A stretch of 64,000 nucleotides of DNA, taken from assembly GCA_034401135.1 (NCBI GenBank), contig JAWZSP010000004.1, forward strand, positions 4,588,001 through 4,652,000, in the 5' to 3' direction. The notes beneath the pieces were generated by a model. It saw only the letters and a list, made by a program, of their open reading frames with translations. It was not told the origin of the DNA and did not search any database. A program made the translations under genes and the position numbers. The stretch's first letter is position 1. Each line of letters begins with the position of its first letter. Below, piece after piece: positions 44,158 through 54,561 of this stretch. This stretch comes from Volutella citrinella. Its lineage: Eukaryota > Ascomycota > Sordariomycetes > Hypocreales > Nectriaceae.

Positions 44158-46063
44158 TGTGGTTGATGTGTGGTGAGTGTGAAGAGGAAGAAGATGAGAA
44201 GTTTGGGATGGGTATCTTGGAGGGGGAATGAAGAAGCAGAAAGTCTAAACGACGATGCGCTGCTGGGCGGGGAGAGGTGGCTTATATATACGTGTTTCGA
44301 GATCCGGATCCCCACAGTCCAGGTATTCTTCCTCAACCTTCGCCCCTCTCCTCTCCCCCCTCCTCTGCCGAGAGTTTCTGCGAGTAGACCAGCCTCCTGC
44401 CGCGTGTCACAATCTCGTCCGTCGGCTGGCCGCCCTAGCCCAAGCCAAGCACCTTAGCCAGTGGTGTGTCTGGTGTGTGCCAGGCAACGCGCAGCACACG
44501 GCATGGCGTGGACCCGGGTGGGCAATTACGTGCTGCGTCCGACGGCGCAGTCCTCCCCAGTGATGGTGCTGCTGCTGGTGGCAGTCGGTCGAGGATGCGC
44601 TCTATTCGACTAGCCGAGTGCATGCTTAGGCCATCCCACCCAATGCGAGCATCAGCACCGTTGCCCGGCCAGGGAGCGACACCAGAGTCAAGAGTCTAGG
44701 GACGTTCCGGCTTTGGTCCCGAGCTGTGACAGTGCTCGAGAGGATGCTTGTCTCAAAGCATCGCGCCCATCATTGACCCTCCTCGAGCTATGCCTTCTCT
44801 CTAGCTCGACTTCCGTTTCCGGACAGCACACAGACTTCACCTCTCCTACATTGCAGTCTTGCAGGACATTCGCATCCTGAACATCAACGAGATCATCGGC
44901 CCATGGACAGATAGCACATCTCGATAACACCATCTGCCGCGCAGTATTCGCATCTCCGCCAAGCACCGGCCACGCCCAGAGACCCAGCCAACCCCTCTGG
45001 CTCCTGGCATCCCACCCTGCGACTGCTACCCCGCCATCACCACGACCAGAAGCAGCTGCGGCGCTGCATTACCCCTCACTGGGCCCAATCCGGCAAGGAG
45101 CCTCAGATTGCGTGCTGCGGACAGCCAGCCATTGGCTCGCCGCCGCCCATTGTGCCATCGGCACTGTCAATGCTGCCATCGCCTGGCCCCTGACGCAATC
45201 GGCGGGGAGCACCACCCAAGGTCGCTACCATAGTACTCTCGGCCATGTTTCTGATATCCTCAGTCTCCGAGTCCAGCCGCCCCGTCGGAAGTCGGCCCTG
45301 CGCTGATTGGCTCCGTCCGACCACCCGGACCGCCCCAGCTGCCTGGTTAAGCTCGGGGCCGCAGCTTCATCGGTGCCAATGCCGACGAACCCTCGCTCCA
45401 GCACGGCCATCACCATTAGCCCAACCTCCCATGCACTTGCATGCTTACAGCCGCGATGCTCCAGGCTTGTCCAGACGGCCAGTATGCTGCATGACGTGAT
45501 ATTCGCTCATTAAGAGCAATCCTGAGGCCATTGTGACGCCTTGCGTAGGGTAGTTCTGTGATCATTGCTGGTAGATGACGATGCTGTCTGGCACAGCCAC
45601 ACTGGCGGCATAAGGAAATGGGATTAGGAGGCACTCTATTTCACTCGTCCTGCATGGGGAATGCTGCACGCTGATGTGGCTTTGTGTTGGTTTGGTGGCA
45701 TCGTAGCGGCTTATTCCAATCGCTCATTCTGCCACCACTTTAACTTCCCCTGACTGATCTAGACCGGTAAGACCCGCGGTCAAAACGGCTGACGTATGCC
45801 TAGCCAAAAGTCAATTAGCATTCCCAATTCATTCCAGTCTTCCTTTGAACATCCTAGTAGCTCTACACATACTAGTAGCTCACTTGCGAGCTTCATCTTC
45901 TCGGGTCCGTCCCGGCCGCTCCAAGTCAAAGAAAGACAAGAGCTTGTTTCCTCTTGGCAAATGGGCATGTCTGAATGTTCATCTAGTGGGGCCTGCGTGG
46001 TGGGGTGGCGGGGCAAATTTGTTGCAACACCAAATATTTACAAATAACATCTCACTTTCCATC
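44158..46063. other. Peroxiredoxin promoter and spacer to tRNA-Arg
   Basis: 1.9 kb. A TATA element for the peroxiredoxin lies at 44283-44290. Candidate frames such as 45780-46016 minus have no domain, so I see no gene. Confidence 0.45.
44283..44290 (-). promoter_or_regulatory. TATA box of peroxiredoxin gene
   Basis: Minus-strand TATATATA beginning 133 bases upstream of the start codon at 44157, consistent with a strongly expressed stress gene. Confidence 0.5.
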
Positions 46064-46156
46064 GGCCGCGTGGCCTAATGGCTAAGGCGCTAGATTTCGG
46101 CTCTCCAACATCATCGAATACTCTAGAGATTCCAGGTTCGAATCCTGGCGTGGTCG
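46064..46156 (+). tRNA. tRNA-Arg (anticodon UCG) with 20-nt intron
   Basis: Acceptor GGCCGCG pairs with CGTGGTC (two G-U pairs), D arm TGGCCTAATGGCTAAGGCG, anticodon stem CTAGA/TCTAG, T arm CCAGG-TTCGAAT-CCTGG, discriminator G. The anticodon TCG is at 46097-46099, followed by G37 and a 20-base intron (46101-46120) at the canonical site. The mature length is 73 nt. D arm and anticodon match fungal arginine tRNAs decoding CGA. Confidence 0.9.
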
Positions 46157-46181
46157 AGGCGCGAAAGCGTCTGTTGGACTC

Positions 46182-46188
46182 TTTTTTT
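46182..46188 (+). terminator. Pol III terminator of tRNA-Arg
   Basis: T7 run starting 26 bases past the tRNA end, a strong RNA polymerase III stop. Confidence 0.7.
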
Positions 46189-46734
46189 GCCTGTTTATGG
46201 TGGTGATCTCCTGTGTGGTGGTGTTGAGAGCATCGACACCTTGGTGGCGGCAGTCGTTGTGGGTGGGGACCATTTTTTGTGCTCACGTGAGTGTCGAATG
46301 GGCTCTGTGGAATTGGCCAGATTCAGCGACAGCCTGACTTGTAATGGCGTAGAGCCCTGTTGCGTGGAAGGCTGTTTGGTGGTAGACCTTCACACTGGCC
46401 CCGACCAGGCGGCCCGTGTTCCGTTCAACACTCGCTGCTTTTCGCTTGACCCCTGTGGTTGAGGTTGGCAAGCTGAACGGCCTGAAGGAGCAGGAATCGA
46501 TGTTGGCCTGAGCGTGGGAATGAATGACTGTATTTGAACGACAAAGACAATGCTTCTTCGTTTCGCATTCTTGTAGGTTGCTACTAAATCTATTCAGCGA
46601 ATGGATATGAATGATCCACGGGGTCCTCCACTATTCATGCTTCACGAGCTACCACGACGGCTATTCACGCCAGGTAAGCCCAATGCTGACCCAGGCCGGG
46701 TCACGGAGCAGCATCACAGCTAGCAATGCTCTCA

Positions 46735-47004
46735 AGAAGAATCGTCTTCCGTTACTGACATGCCAATGCGCAAGGCACACCTCTTGGGAGCCCAACGCAA
46801 ATGGTTGACTCCGAAGTAGTGGATGTACAGGATGGCCAGTGACTTGAGCGACAGCCGCCCGAGCAGATCAAAAATCGGATGCTCTTCTGGCTTATCGAAA
46901 TCCCAAGGAAGGTGGAATCTGCGGACCTTTCGGAAGAAATCGTCGGCATCGTTCAGCAGGCGATGGTAGGGGTAGCCAGTCGGGTAGGAAACTTGGTGCT
47001 GCAC
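46735..47004 (-). CDS. Possible 3' exon or fragment of unknown protein
   Basis: A minus-strand frame with protein-like composition (YHRLLNDADDFFRKVRRFHL, later LSLKSLAILYIHYFGVNHLR) ends at 46735. It has only a GTG at its open 5' end, so it must be joined to something upstream. The obvious donor in the preceding gene (TG|GTGTAC at about 47062) does not restore frame with the nearby acceptors, so the link is unresolved or broken. No family recognised. Confidence 0.3.
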
Positions 47005-47010
47005 ATCTAA

Positions 47011-47565
47011 TCAGCATCTCCCCTCCCCGCCTTGCCAATGGGCGCGACTGGCCTTGGTACACCATTCTTCATGGTACTTCGCAATAGTGTTGGAATGCCT
47101 CTTGAGTTCCTCGCGCAAGTGGAGCTGTTCCTGGGAGACTTCTTTGGCTTCAAGCATGGCTTCAGCCTCGGTTGGTGCTTCCTCGGTGGTTTGGGAAGCC
47201 TGGCTGGTCGAGGGAGTGTCATGGCGATGGCGAGACCTGGTAGCAGTCAGGAACTCAGGAAAAGAAAAGGCAGAGCAGCAAGACCGTGGTGCATGTGACG
47301 AATGGGGGGAGGTGAGAGCAGGCTGAGACCAGCACGGGTAAGGTGCTTGAACATACCGCGTGGCGGCATTGCGCTGGTTGTTCAAGATGCCAATAAGCAC
47401 CCGCGCGATGACTGCTTGATTGTTGAGGATGATAGTGCACCAGTCGGAATTGTTGGACTCGACGTTCTCGGAGCTCAGCTGTTGCAACATGTCTATGTCA
47501 CGACTGTCAGGATCCTGGTGCACCGAGTCGCGACTGGCGGCTTTATCTTCGCTGGGGGAAGCCAT
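47011..47565 (-). CDS. Uncharacterised small protein, 144 aa
   Basis: Exons complement(47357-47565) and complement(47011-47235), joined by a good intron (GTATGT donor, CTGAC branch, CTACCAG acceptor). The start MASPSEDKAASRD is chosen because an upstream in-frame Met (47658) adds a hydrophobic stretch of uncertain meaning. The C-terminal half is helical and charged (EAEAMLEAKEVSQEQLHLRE), perhaps a coiled coil. The 3' end is uncertain: the frame may continue into the fragment at 46735-47004. Family and function unknown. Confidence 0.4.
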   Translation of the reverse strand: MASPSEDKAASRDSVHQDPDSRDIDMLQQLSSENVESNNSDWCTIILNNQAVIARVLIGILNNQRNAATRYVQAPYPCWSQPALTSPHSSHAPRSCCSAFSFPEFLTATRSRHRHDTPSTSQASQTTEEAPTEAEAMLEAKEVSQEQLHLREELKRHSNTIAKYHEEWCTKASRAHWQGGEGRC

Positions 47566-47977
47566 GTTGCATGTCAAGAGGAATACGTGGGAGAGTTGCT
47601 GAGAGCAGGGTAGAATGGAGGCGGATACAGAGAAGAGGGTGCAAGAAGCGAGCTTCAAGCCGTGGCGTGGAGTCGGTGCCTGCCAGTTGTAGTCGGGTGG
47701 TCAACGAGCTCCCGGCAACCGCACCAGGACTTCCTGCCTTCTGCAACGGAGCACCACAAACTATTGCCAACTGTCAAGAATTCGCCAATACACTTCAACT
47801 CATCAAGACTGCTCGAGGTCCTCACACCGCAGTGAACGCCACAAATGCTTCCGACTCTGGCACTCCGCTCACAGCACGACCAGGGACATCGAATAGACCC
47901 GTAACTGTGTCAATTCAGCAGCTAATTCCCCAGATATCTGGTGTCCCTCGCCGTTAAGCGTCAACAAATCTTCGTCT

Positions 47978-48451
47978 TCATGGTGCGCCCTGCGGGTCCG
48001 GCTTCTTGATGTGAGGGACAGTGCTGCAGCAAGCGGAGCAATTCCCACGGTCCGTCTCCTTGATGACCAACCGACTCCTATTCTTGAGAGATTTTTTGAG
48101 CTTCTCGATGTCCTTGCGCAGATCAGCCACCACGAAAATAAGATCGGCCAATTTCGTCTGCAGTAAGTCGATGTGCGCCTCACGGAGTTTCTCAGAGTAG
48201 CTGTGGTCTGGGGTTCCGTCTGGGACGCCGTCTGGGATGAGGGTGGGTGGCGCCTTTGCGTTCATAATGGAGGTGTTAATATAGAACTTTTGAGAGGCGA
48301 TGGATGGGCGACTTGCTGCGCAGGTATCTTGCGGTGGCCCATTCGCAGAGGTGGATTGGACGTGGACGCTCGCTTTGATAGCAGCTGGCCACGATGCAGA
48401 AGCTGCTGCCGGCCTCACCCGAAAGCACTGATTATCGCACAAGATGTCCAA
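47978..48451 (-). CDS. Uncharacterised coiled-coil-like protein, up to 157 aa
   Basis: A single open frame. The second half is strongly amphipathic (LREAHIDLLQTKLADLIFVV, then ADLRKDIEKLKKSLKNRSRL), a probable coiled coil, followed by CSACC. An internal Met (MNAKAPPTLIPDG) is a likelier start than the first one, because the first 60 residues are low-complexity. It is divergent from the 244-aa gene at 48839 with about 390 bases between. Function unknown; a chance frame cannot be ruled out. Confidence 0.35.
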   Translation of the reverse strand: MDILCDNQCFRVRPAAASASWPAAIKASVHVQSTSANGPPQDTCAASRPSIASQKFYINTSIMNAKAPPTLIPDGVPDGTPDHSYSEKLREAHIDLLQTKLADLIFVVADLRKDIEKLKKSLKNRSRLVIKETDRGNCSACCSTVPHIKKPDPQGAP

Positions 48452-48838
48452 GGCATCGCGTACGGCACTTGGTCATGCTGGACTGTATTTGGCTATGGAC
48501 AGCTGCTGGCAGCTGCGGTGCCATAGTCTGGGTGCCGCCTGGACCAGCATGTGAGACAGTTTCTGAGCACGGCCGTGGTGAAGGCCGGCTTGATAGTGAA
48601 TCACCGCTGGTAAATTCTGCTAACAGCACAGAAGAGGGCGTCTGGGCACTTAAATTGAACCCTTCAATCGTCTTGCTTGGGCGAGCATTCTTCCTTCAAC
48701 TCACTCCCACACTTTCGTCTCCCCACCCCGGACGCAGTCTTGAACTTCACTGGGAGCGAAACAAGACTGCCAGGAGATTGGAACTTGCATCTTGCCTTCC
48801 ATAAGTATCCCCAACGGCCCTGCAACACTGCAAATAAG

Positions 48839-49573
48839 ATGTTTTCCACACAGGACGAGTTCCCATACGACTATGGCCACCCGGTCATCAAAGAGATGAT
48901 GAACCGTGTTCGAAGCGACTTGGCCACTGTCTGCCCGAATATGCCAAATAAAGTCGCCCAAGGCATCCGTTACGACGCATTTTATGCATTCGAATGCGTG
49001 AACATTGTCGACGAGAAGCCCTCTGAAGCGGTGTACTCCGCGCGGGGCCACGATTATTTCCAGTTGCTCACACACGTCGACAAACGTGATGACTTTTCGA
49101 AGGTTTGGAAGTGGACTTTTTTTCTGATGAGCATGTACCCCGGCGACGAGGCCTTGGAGGCAATTGCCACAACTTTTGAGAAGCGACTTGGCCAACCCTT
49201 CAGCATGAACTACAACGACTGTTCTCCCACCGTCGCAACCGAACACGCCAACGTCCCGAGTTCACCTACCACCACCTCCGGATCGTCCTTTGATAGGGAA
49301 TCCGACACCGACTATCAAGACACGGAGACCAAGGAACAGTTTGACTCGGACCAAAGCTCTGTCGGCGAAAACGATGACGAGGATCAAGCCGAGGAACACG
49401 GCGACCAGGCTGCGCCCCGAAAGCGGAAGCTGTTGGACGAGGGCGTCGGGCCTCGCAAGCACCAAAAGTTGACGATCCGGGTCGACGATGGGCCGCTGGA
49501 CCTTGTTGTCGAGATTCGCAACTCCTTCAACGTCAAGCACGAGGGTGGACGCACCATCATTACAGTCGACTAG
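48839..49573 (+). CDS. Uncharacterised acidic protein with decayed paralogue nearby, 244 aa
   Basis: Single exon. The start is M at 48839 (MFSTQDEFPYDYGHP), preferred over an in-frame Met at 48677 because homology to the second copy covers only the region after it. Residues 1-130 form a compact alpha-rich domain (MPNKVAQGIRYDAFYAFECV, later FSKVWKWTFFLMSMYPGDEA). Residues 135-205 are Ser/Asp/Glu-rich. A basic patch RKRKLLDEGVGPRKHQK (around 200-216) may be a nuclear signal. The C-terminus TIRVDDGPLDLVVEIRNSFN looks like a beta segment. No family recognised. The first domain is repeated in a broken copy at 50428-50978, which supports it as real coding sequence. Confidence 0.75.
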   Translation: MFSTQDEFPYDYGHPVIKEMMNRVRSDLATVCPNMPNKVAQGIRYDAFYAFECVNIVDEKPSEAVYSARGHDYFQLLTHVDKRDDFSKVWKWTFFLMSMYPGDEALEAIATTFEKRLGQPFSMNYNDCSPTVATEHANVPSSPTTTSGSSFDRESDTDYQDTETKEQFDSDQSSVGENDDEDQAEEHGDQAAPRKRKLLDEGVGPRKHQKLTIRVDDGPLDLVVEIRNSFNVKHEGGRTIITVD

Positions 49574-50427
49574 CCCCGTCGACGGAACAACTGCTCAAAT
49601 GCCTGCTTGGAGGGAGGAGAGATGATCGTAGGACTTGGCTCTTGGCTTGGAGGGTGAAAAATGATTTGCTCAATTGGGGTTATCGAAGAACGGTGCCGCG
49701 AATGGAATGGAACTGAGGACGGTGCCCATAATACCTGGGCATTCTACTTGGCGGCGGCCAAGAGACTCAAACTTGGAGTCAATTACAGATGATGCGCAAT
49801 AAACGATATTCGAACCATCTCTTCCCATGTATAACGTGCCAAATTACATGTGATTGCCGTTGGTAATACGCCAAAGTGCAGTATTCACCGGCTGAGCCAT
49901 GCCCTTGATGTTGTGATGCTGGTCGAGGTGTTGGGTGGTGCATGTCCGTTTGCGTGCGCCGGGCGATGCTCCAGAAAGACCCCTCTGCTCTGGATGGACC
50001 ATGGCGGGTTCCTTGACGGGCGGATCCAATTCTCCAGAGGCAATTATGACTCGGAGGCAGCAATGCCATCTGCCTCTCGCCTCCTTGGTGCCTGTGTATT
50101 GCTGGTCCCGCCTCAATTGTGTGAATCACTCATCTCCTGGCTAGGCGACGCACTGCAACCCGTACTGGTCCTTCCATGCAGATATTTTTACTCTGCTCTC
50201 ATGAATTTGATCTCTGCTACTCAACTTCACAGCAACAACATCCGCGGTCAAACGTCGTCTTCTGCGCCGGCGATCTGCGACTGCTGCTGCATCGAATCCA
50301 TGCCTTCGGTGAGTGAGATCTTTGGAGCAATAGTAAACAAAAACCCACTGACATATTAAGACAGACACCTCCTTGGCGTGGCCACGACAGCTCTCGAACT
50401 AGATTCGCTTCCTCGTCGCGCGAGAAA
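49574..50427. other. Spacer between the two paralogues
   Basis: No gene assigned. Frames on both strands (49850-50359 plus, 49779-50129 minus) overlap and show no domain. Confidence 0.45.
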
Positions 50428-50978
50428 ATGCGCCCAAAACCAGTCTTCAAATCAATCACTCTCCCATCGATGACGACCTGCCATCCGCATGTCAAACGGA
50501 ACATGAGAGTCATGAAGAGATGATTTGAAGAGTTCCAACCATTTATGCCGGATAAAATTGAACAACACCTTCGGTTGATGATTGAGGCCGAGTTCTCGCA
50601 CGACAAGATAGCCGACTTCAAGCCCCCAGCACATCTAACAAAACACTATCTATATCAGTTTGTGACTGAAAGATGGGCATTTTGCCCGCATGAAGAGGTA
50701 TGGGTGGCTTGTTTTATTCTAACCAGTATCTACGCCGAGAGCGCATTTTACACAAGGTCGAGTCGGCATTTCAAGACCGATTTGACTGCAAGTTCAAGAT
50801 GGATTACTACGACACCTTCCTCCAAGGAATACCAGAAGGCGATGATAGCCTAGATGAAGACACGCCTGACTTGCCTGCTGCCGAAAAAGCGAATAATGCC
50901 GGAAGTTCCGAGGACATTTCGCATAGAGCACACACCCTCTGCCCTGCAACGGCGAAGCCGAACGGGCGGGGCTTATAG
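50428..50978 (+). pseudogene. Decayed paralogue of the 244-aa gene
   Basis: In one frame the sequence reads HPHVKRNMRVMKR, then TGA at 50521-50523, then MPDKIEQHLRLM... and KIADFKPPAHLTKHYLYQFV. It aligns without a gap to HPVIKEMMNRV...MPNKVAQGIR and NIVDEKPSEAVYSARGHDYF of the gene at 48839. The match to VWKWTFFLMSMY continues as VWVACFILTSIYAE, but the match to FEKRLGQPFSMNYND is in another frame (FQDRFDCKFKMDYYD), so a one-base loss lies near 50750. With a stop and a frameshift it is most likely a pseudogene. The acidic tail is partly kept (EGDDSLDEDTPDL). Confidence 0.7.
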
Positions 50979-52088
50979 CAGTGTGGGTGGAATTCCCGGG
51001 GGGCGTGATGGTGGATATCCAAAACATCAAGTCCATCAATATCCAGAGAACCGGCACGCAGATCGTCACCACTGTGACCCAGATGCAACCAGGGAGCGAA
51101 GATGGAGTTTGAGGTCGTGTCCATGAGGAGGTGACACGGGGAGAAGTAGGCACGGGGAACTCATGAAATGGTACATCAGACGAATGGAATTTCGTTCCAA
51201 AAACGGCGTTGGCTTGGGGGAAGGCTAGAATCGGTACGGCAACAGCAAGGTGATTCCACCTAATGGAGGATGGGGATCAAGGACACTCAGGTCCCGGTCA
51301 CCTCGGGGAATCGCAATACGATGGGGCCTGTAGCTCCCAAGACTTTATTGGCCTCGTTTTCTCGCGACATGAATTGATTGCAGGCGTTTTAGAATGCGGA
51401 TTCAACAAAAAGAGGCCCCAACTGTGACACCGTGATCGCTGCATCATTCTCTGGGGATGACGCGAAGCAGACGCACCAGACTCTCCATGTCCTAATCTTT
51501 CCATTGACGCTTACGTTCATATAGTGGTGGACTAGTGTCTACGGATTCATCTGTACCATTGCGCTCATACAAGCGACTGGTCAACGGGGTCTGCATATCC
51601 TCGTGCAGTCGCAGAGTGCATGTCGTTCAGCCACGAGTCGGGGCGTCATGCTTGGAGCTGGCTCCTCGTCGTGTACCTTACAAACATTGACTTGAGGAGC
51701 TCAATCACATGCGACAAGACTCGAAAATCTGTCATGGTAAACTCTAGGCGTGTCATTCATAATTCCCCCGAGCTGCATTGGGCAGCATGCATGTCTCGCA
51801 ACCACAACAGTCGACAATGGCATCTAGTGCCACACGACGATGTAACTCCATCCCATCCCCAAGATATCTCCTGCTTGCGCCCGTGCTATTTAAAATCCAA
51901 CCTAATGCCATGGAACGTGGGCAACCCCTCACCTCGATGTGGATCGAATGCAACTGTAAACCACCACCACCACCACCACCCTGTTCGATGTGTCCCTGTG
52001 TGCATATGGGGACTCAAAATCTCATCGCGAGCTTCTCTCTGGGCTGCTTGACTGACATGTGCCTGTCAAGAACATAACCCCAGGCGAA
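50979..52088. other. 1.1-kb spacer with short CCA repeat
   Basis: No gene found. A (CCA)n tract of about 20 bases occurs at 51961-51980. The downstream gene ends at 52089 on the minus strand, so this is 3' flank on both sides. Confidence 0.45.
51961..51980. repeat. (CCA)n trinucleotide tract
   Basis: Six full CCA units plus CC, perfect. It is a simple microsatellite in non-coding DNA. Confidence 0.8.
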
Positions 52089-54561
52089 TTAGTCCCATAT
52101 TAACCACCTCGATCGATCTTCTCTTCTAGTTGTAATGGATTCCTTCTGCGTCGATGGCTTGCCGGATTCGCTCGGCCCGAGTCGCACTCGAACCTCGTCA
52201 TAAGGATCCGGGTCGCTACCGTCCGTGTCATCCGGATGGGCAGAGCTCGAGCGGTACGCTTCGCTTAATTCCGCCTCGGTGAGCGACGTGGCGTTTCGTC
52301 CCGTGTTGTCCGACCAAAGTTCGGGGCTGCCCATCACCGACTCGTCGCCATTGGTGTCTTGGCCTTCTGGACCGCTCATTCCCTCTTTGTCGACCATGTA
52401 CGGTGGGGATAGAGGCTTGGAGAAGTCGAAGCGAGCTAGTAAACGGTCCGAGTGTTCGGAGCCCGCGTTTGAACCTTGAAGGTGAATGTGGACCTGGCTT
52501 CTAGAGGCCCGTTTCAATCGTGGCTTCCGTGTTGCTACGGGGGAGCTTCCCATGCTCCTGCGCGCCTCCATCTCTAACCGCTCCTCCTCTTCAGTCTCTT
52601 CATCGGTAATGTCGTTATCCAGAAGCATCCAGCGACCTGGAACAACGTGAAGGCTGCCTCCAGACCGCCGGCGCAGACGCTTCTGGTTCATTGAATCGTA
52701 GGGCCCTGGCATTACAGGAGTTGGAATGGCAATCGAGGGCGGCTTCAGCTGTAGGCTTCGCGCAGCAGAATGCAACTGCCTCAGATCTCGCTGGCTTTGA
52801 GAAAAGACCACACGAGCACGCAATCGATGGACAGCCCTATCTAGAGCCAATTCGATGGCACATCGATCGCGGATCCGGCTAAGTTTGGGCCAAGTCGCAC
52901 GTTCGCCCGAGAGACAAGCTCGAAAGAGGAACTCAGGTGTAGGATTGCGAAGTAGGCCTGGCAGGTCATGCATGCTGATTTCGGGCAGAATGGTTATGTC
53001 TCCGGAGTACTTTTGACTGAGAATGCTGCGAAATTTGGTCACGAGGTTGGGCATAAATCCGACCTCGGCTAGGAAATGCAGTCGATGGAGTGCCTCGTCT
53101 TTGGCAAGCGTGGACAAGGTGTAGACCCAATCGAGTTCGTCAGTTGTCGCTGGCCTCCGATCGTGCTTCCTGTGAGGATCCAGATAGTCGTCTTTATGGA
53201 GAAACGGAACCACGTGCGGATTCACCTGCGACACGATAAAATGATTGACGTTGAACATTTCGGCAAGGCGAGTCATCGGCAGATCGTTGTCGACAGACCC
53301 GTCTATCCACCGCTGGGGCGTCGGGTTCCAGGGGTGGTGCTCTCCTGTGGCCGGGTCCTTGACGAGCAGAGGCGACGCATTGAACACGAGGGGCACTGAA
53401 CAGGACGCCGCAACGGCGGACCAAATCATGACATTGGGAGCCGTGACGTAATTGAGCAGCCGAGGGAGCTCGTACATGGAAGCGGTCGACACGCAAATGT
53501 TGAGGATCCGCCGTGTGCGATTGTAGGCCTCTTGGAATGTCATGTCGCCCATGAGCCCGCGCATGACGCGGCTCAGGTTTTTGATGTCTGACCAACTCCC
53601 CTCGGTCAGCAAGCGGCGCAGATTGTTGAACACGCCATCGTTGTTGCCCCCTTCCTCAAATACGCCCAAGTCACCGTACGGGAACTCGGTGATGAGCTCA
53701 GGGATCTCTTCGTCGGTGCGCGTGCACATGGCGGCGCACACAATACTACCTGCGCTGGCTCCCGAGATGATTCGAGGCAGCAACCGAGCCTCGAACAAGG
53801 ATTTGAGGACACCGATGTGGCACATGCCGAAAGTGCCGCCACCGGATAGAAGGAGGGCGCTTCGGCCAAAACTTTGACGAGAAAATAAAAGACCTTCCAA
53901 AAGATCTCGATGCTCAATGCCTTGATCCAGTTGGCCCTGACTAACAACTGCATCGATGGTCTGTATAGTCGAGTCGACATAGCGTTCTATCAGTTGTTTG
54001 GTTCCGGTGTATGAGTTTCGGTATAGGTCGACGTTGTCCATGCCGCCGAGATCTCGAGAAAGTGACGTGCGAATCAGGTGCATCATGGCCCAGACGTCAC
54101 AATTTGCCCGGGCTTCGTCTAATGCGAGCAACCGCTGCTGAATAAGTTCGGAGTTATAGTCTCCTGTTAAAGGGTCTTGCTTCCATTCATCGTTCCCTTC
54201 CAGGGTGTCGAGCTCTTTTGCGGCAGATTCCCACTGAATTCTCGTTTCGGCCTGGGTTGTCAGTCTCGTGTAACACTGTCGGGGAAGGCAGACTAACATT
54301 GCGCATGCGTACGCATAGGATCTGTCTCCTTTCCTCTAATTGACGGGCCTCAGCCCGCTCACTCTCCGTCATACCATCGTGCCAGGACTGGAAGATGTCA
54401 TTCACACCCTTAATAGCATGTCGGAAAGCGGCGACGACGCTGGGACTCGATCGTGTACTGGCCGGGGATCGTTTCGTCTTCATGTTTGGCTTTGGTGTCG
54501 GCTTTGTAACTGTGATATGCGACAAAGGCGCGGAGCCCACAGGAAGAAGTAGGTCGGCCAT
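52089..54561 (-). CDS. Patatin-like phospholipase/triacylglycerol lipase (Tgl4/Tgl5 type), 808 aa
   Basis: Exons complement(54298-54561) and complement(52089-54251), intron 46 nt (GTTAGT...CCCAG), 808 aa. The patatin domain shows the oxyanion loop LLSGGGTFGMCHIG (225-230), the nucleophile elbow G-A-S254-A-G, and the dyad Asp405 in RWIDGSVDNDLPM. The domain before it (AETRIQWESAAKELDTLEGN; REL/YVDSTIQTID) is the DUF3336-type region found in Tgl3/4/5 and plant SDP1. In yeast these hydrolyse triacylglycerol on lipid droplets, with lysophospholipid acyltransferase side activity. A Lys/Arg-rich region (about 640-700) and a long acidic, Ser-rich tail follow; phosphorylation control as in Tgl4 is possible but not shown. 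Assignment to Tgl4 rather than Tgl5 is not possible by eye. Confidence 0.9.

Noticed and set aside
45780..46016. 78-codon minus-strand frame before tRNA-Arg
   Set aside because: Short, without homologous partner or splice sites; left out of the gene list.
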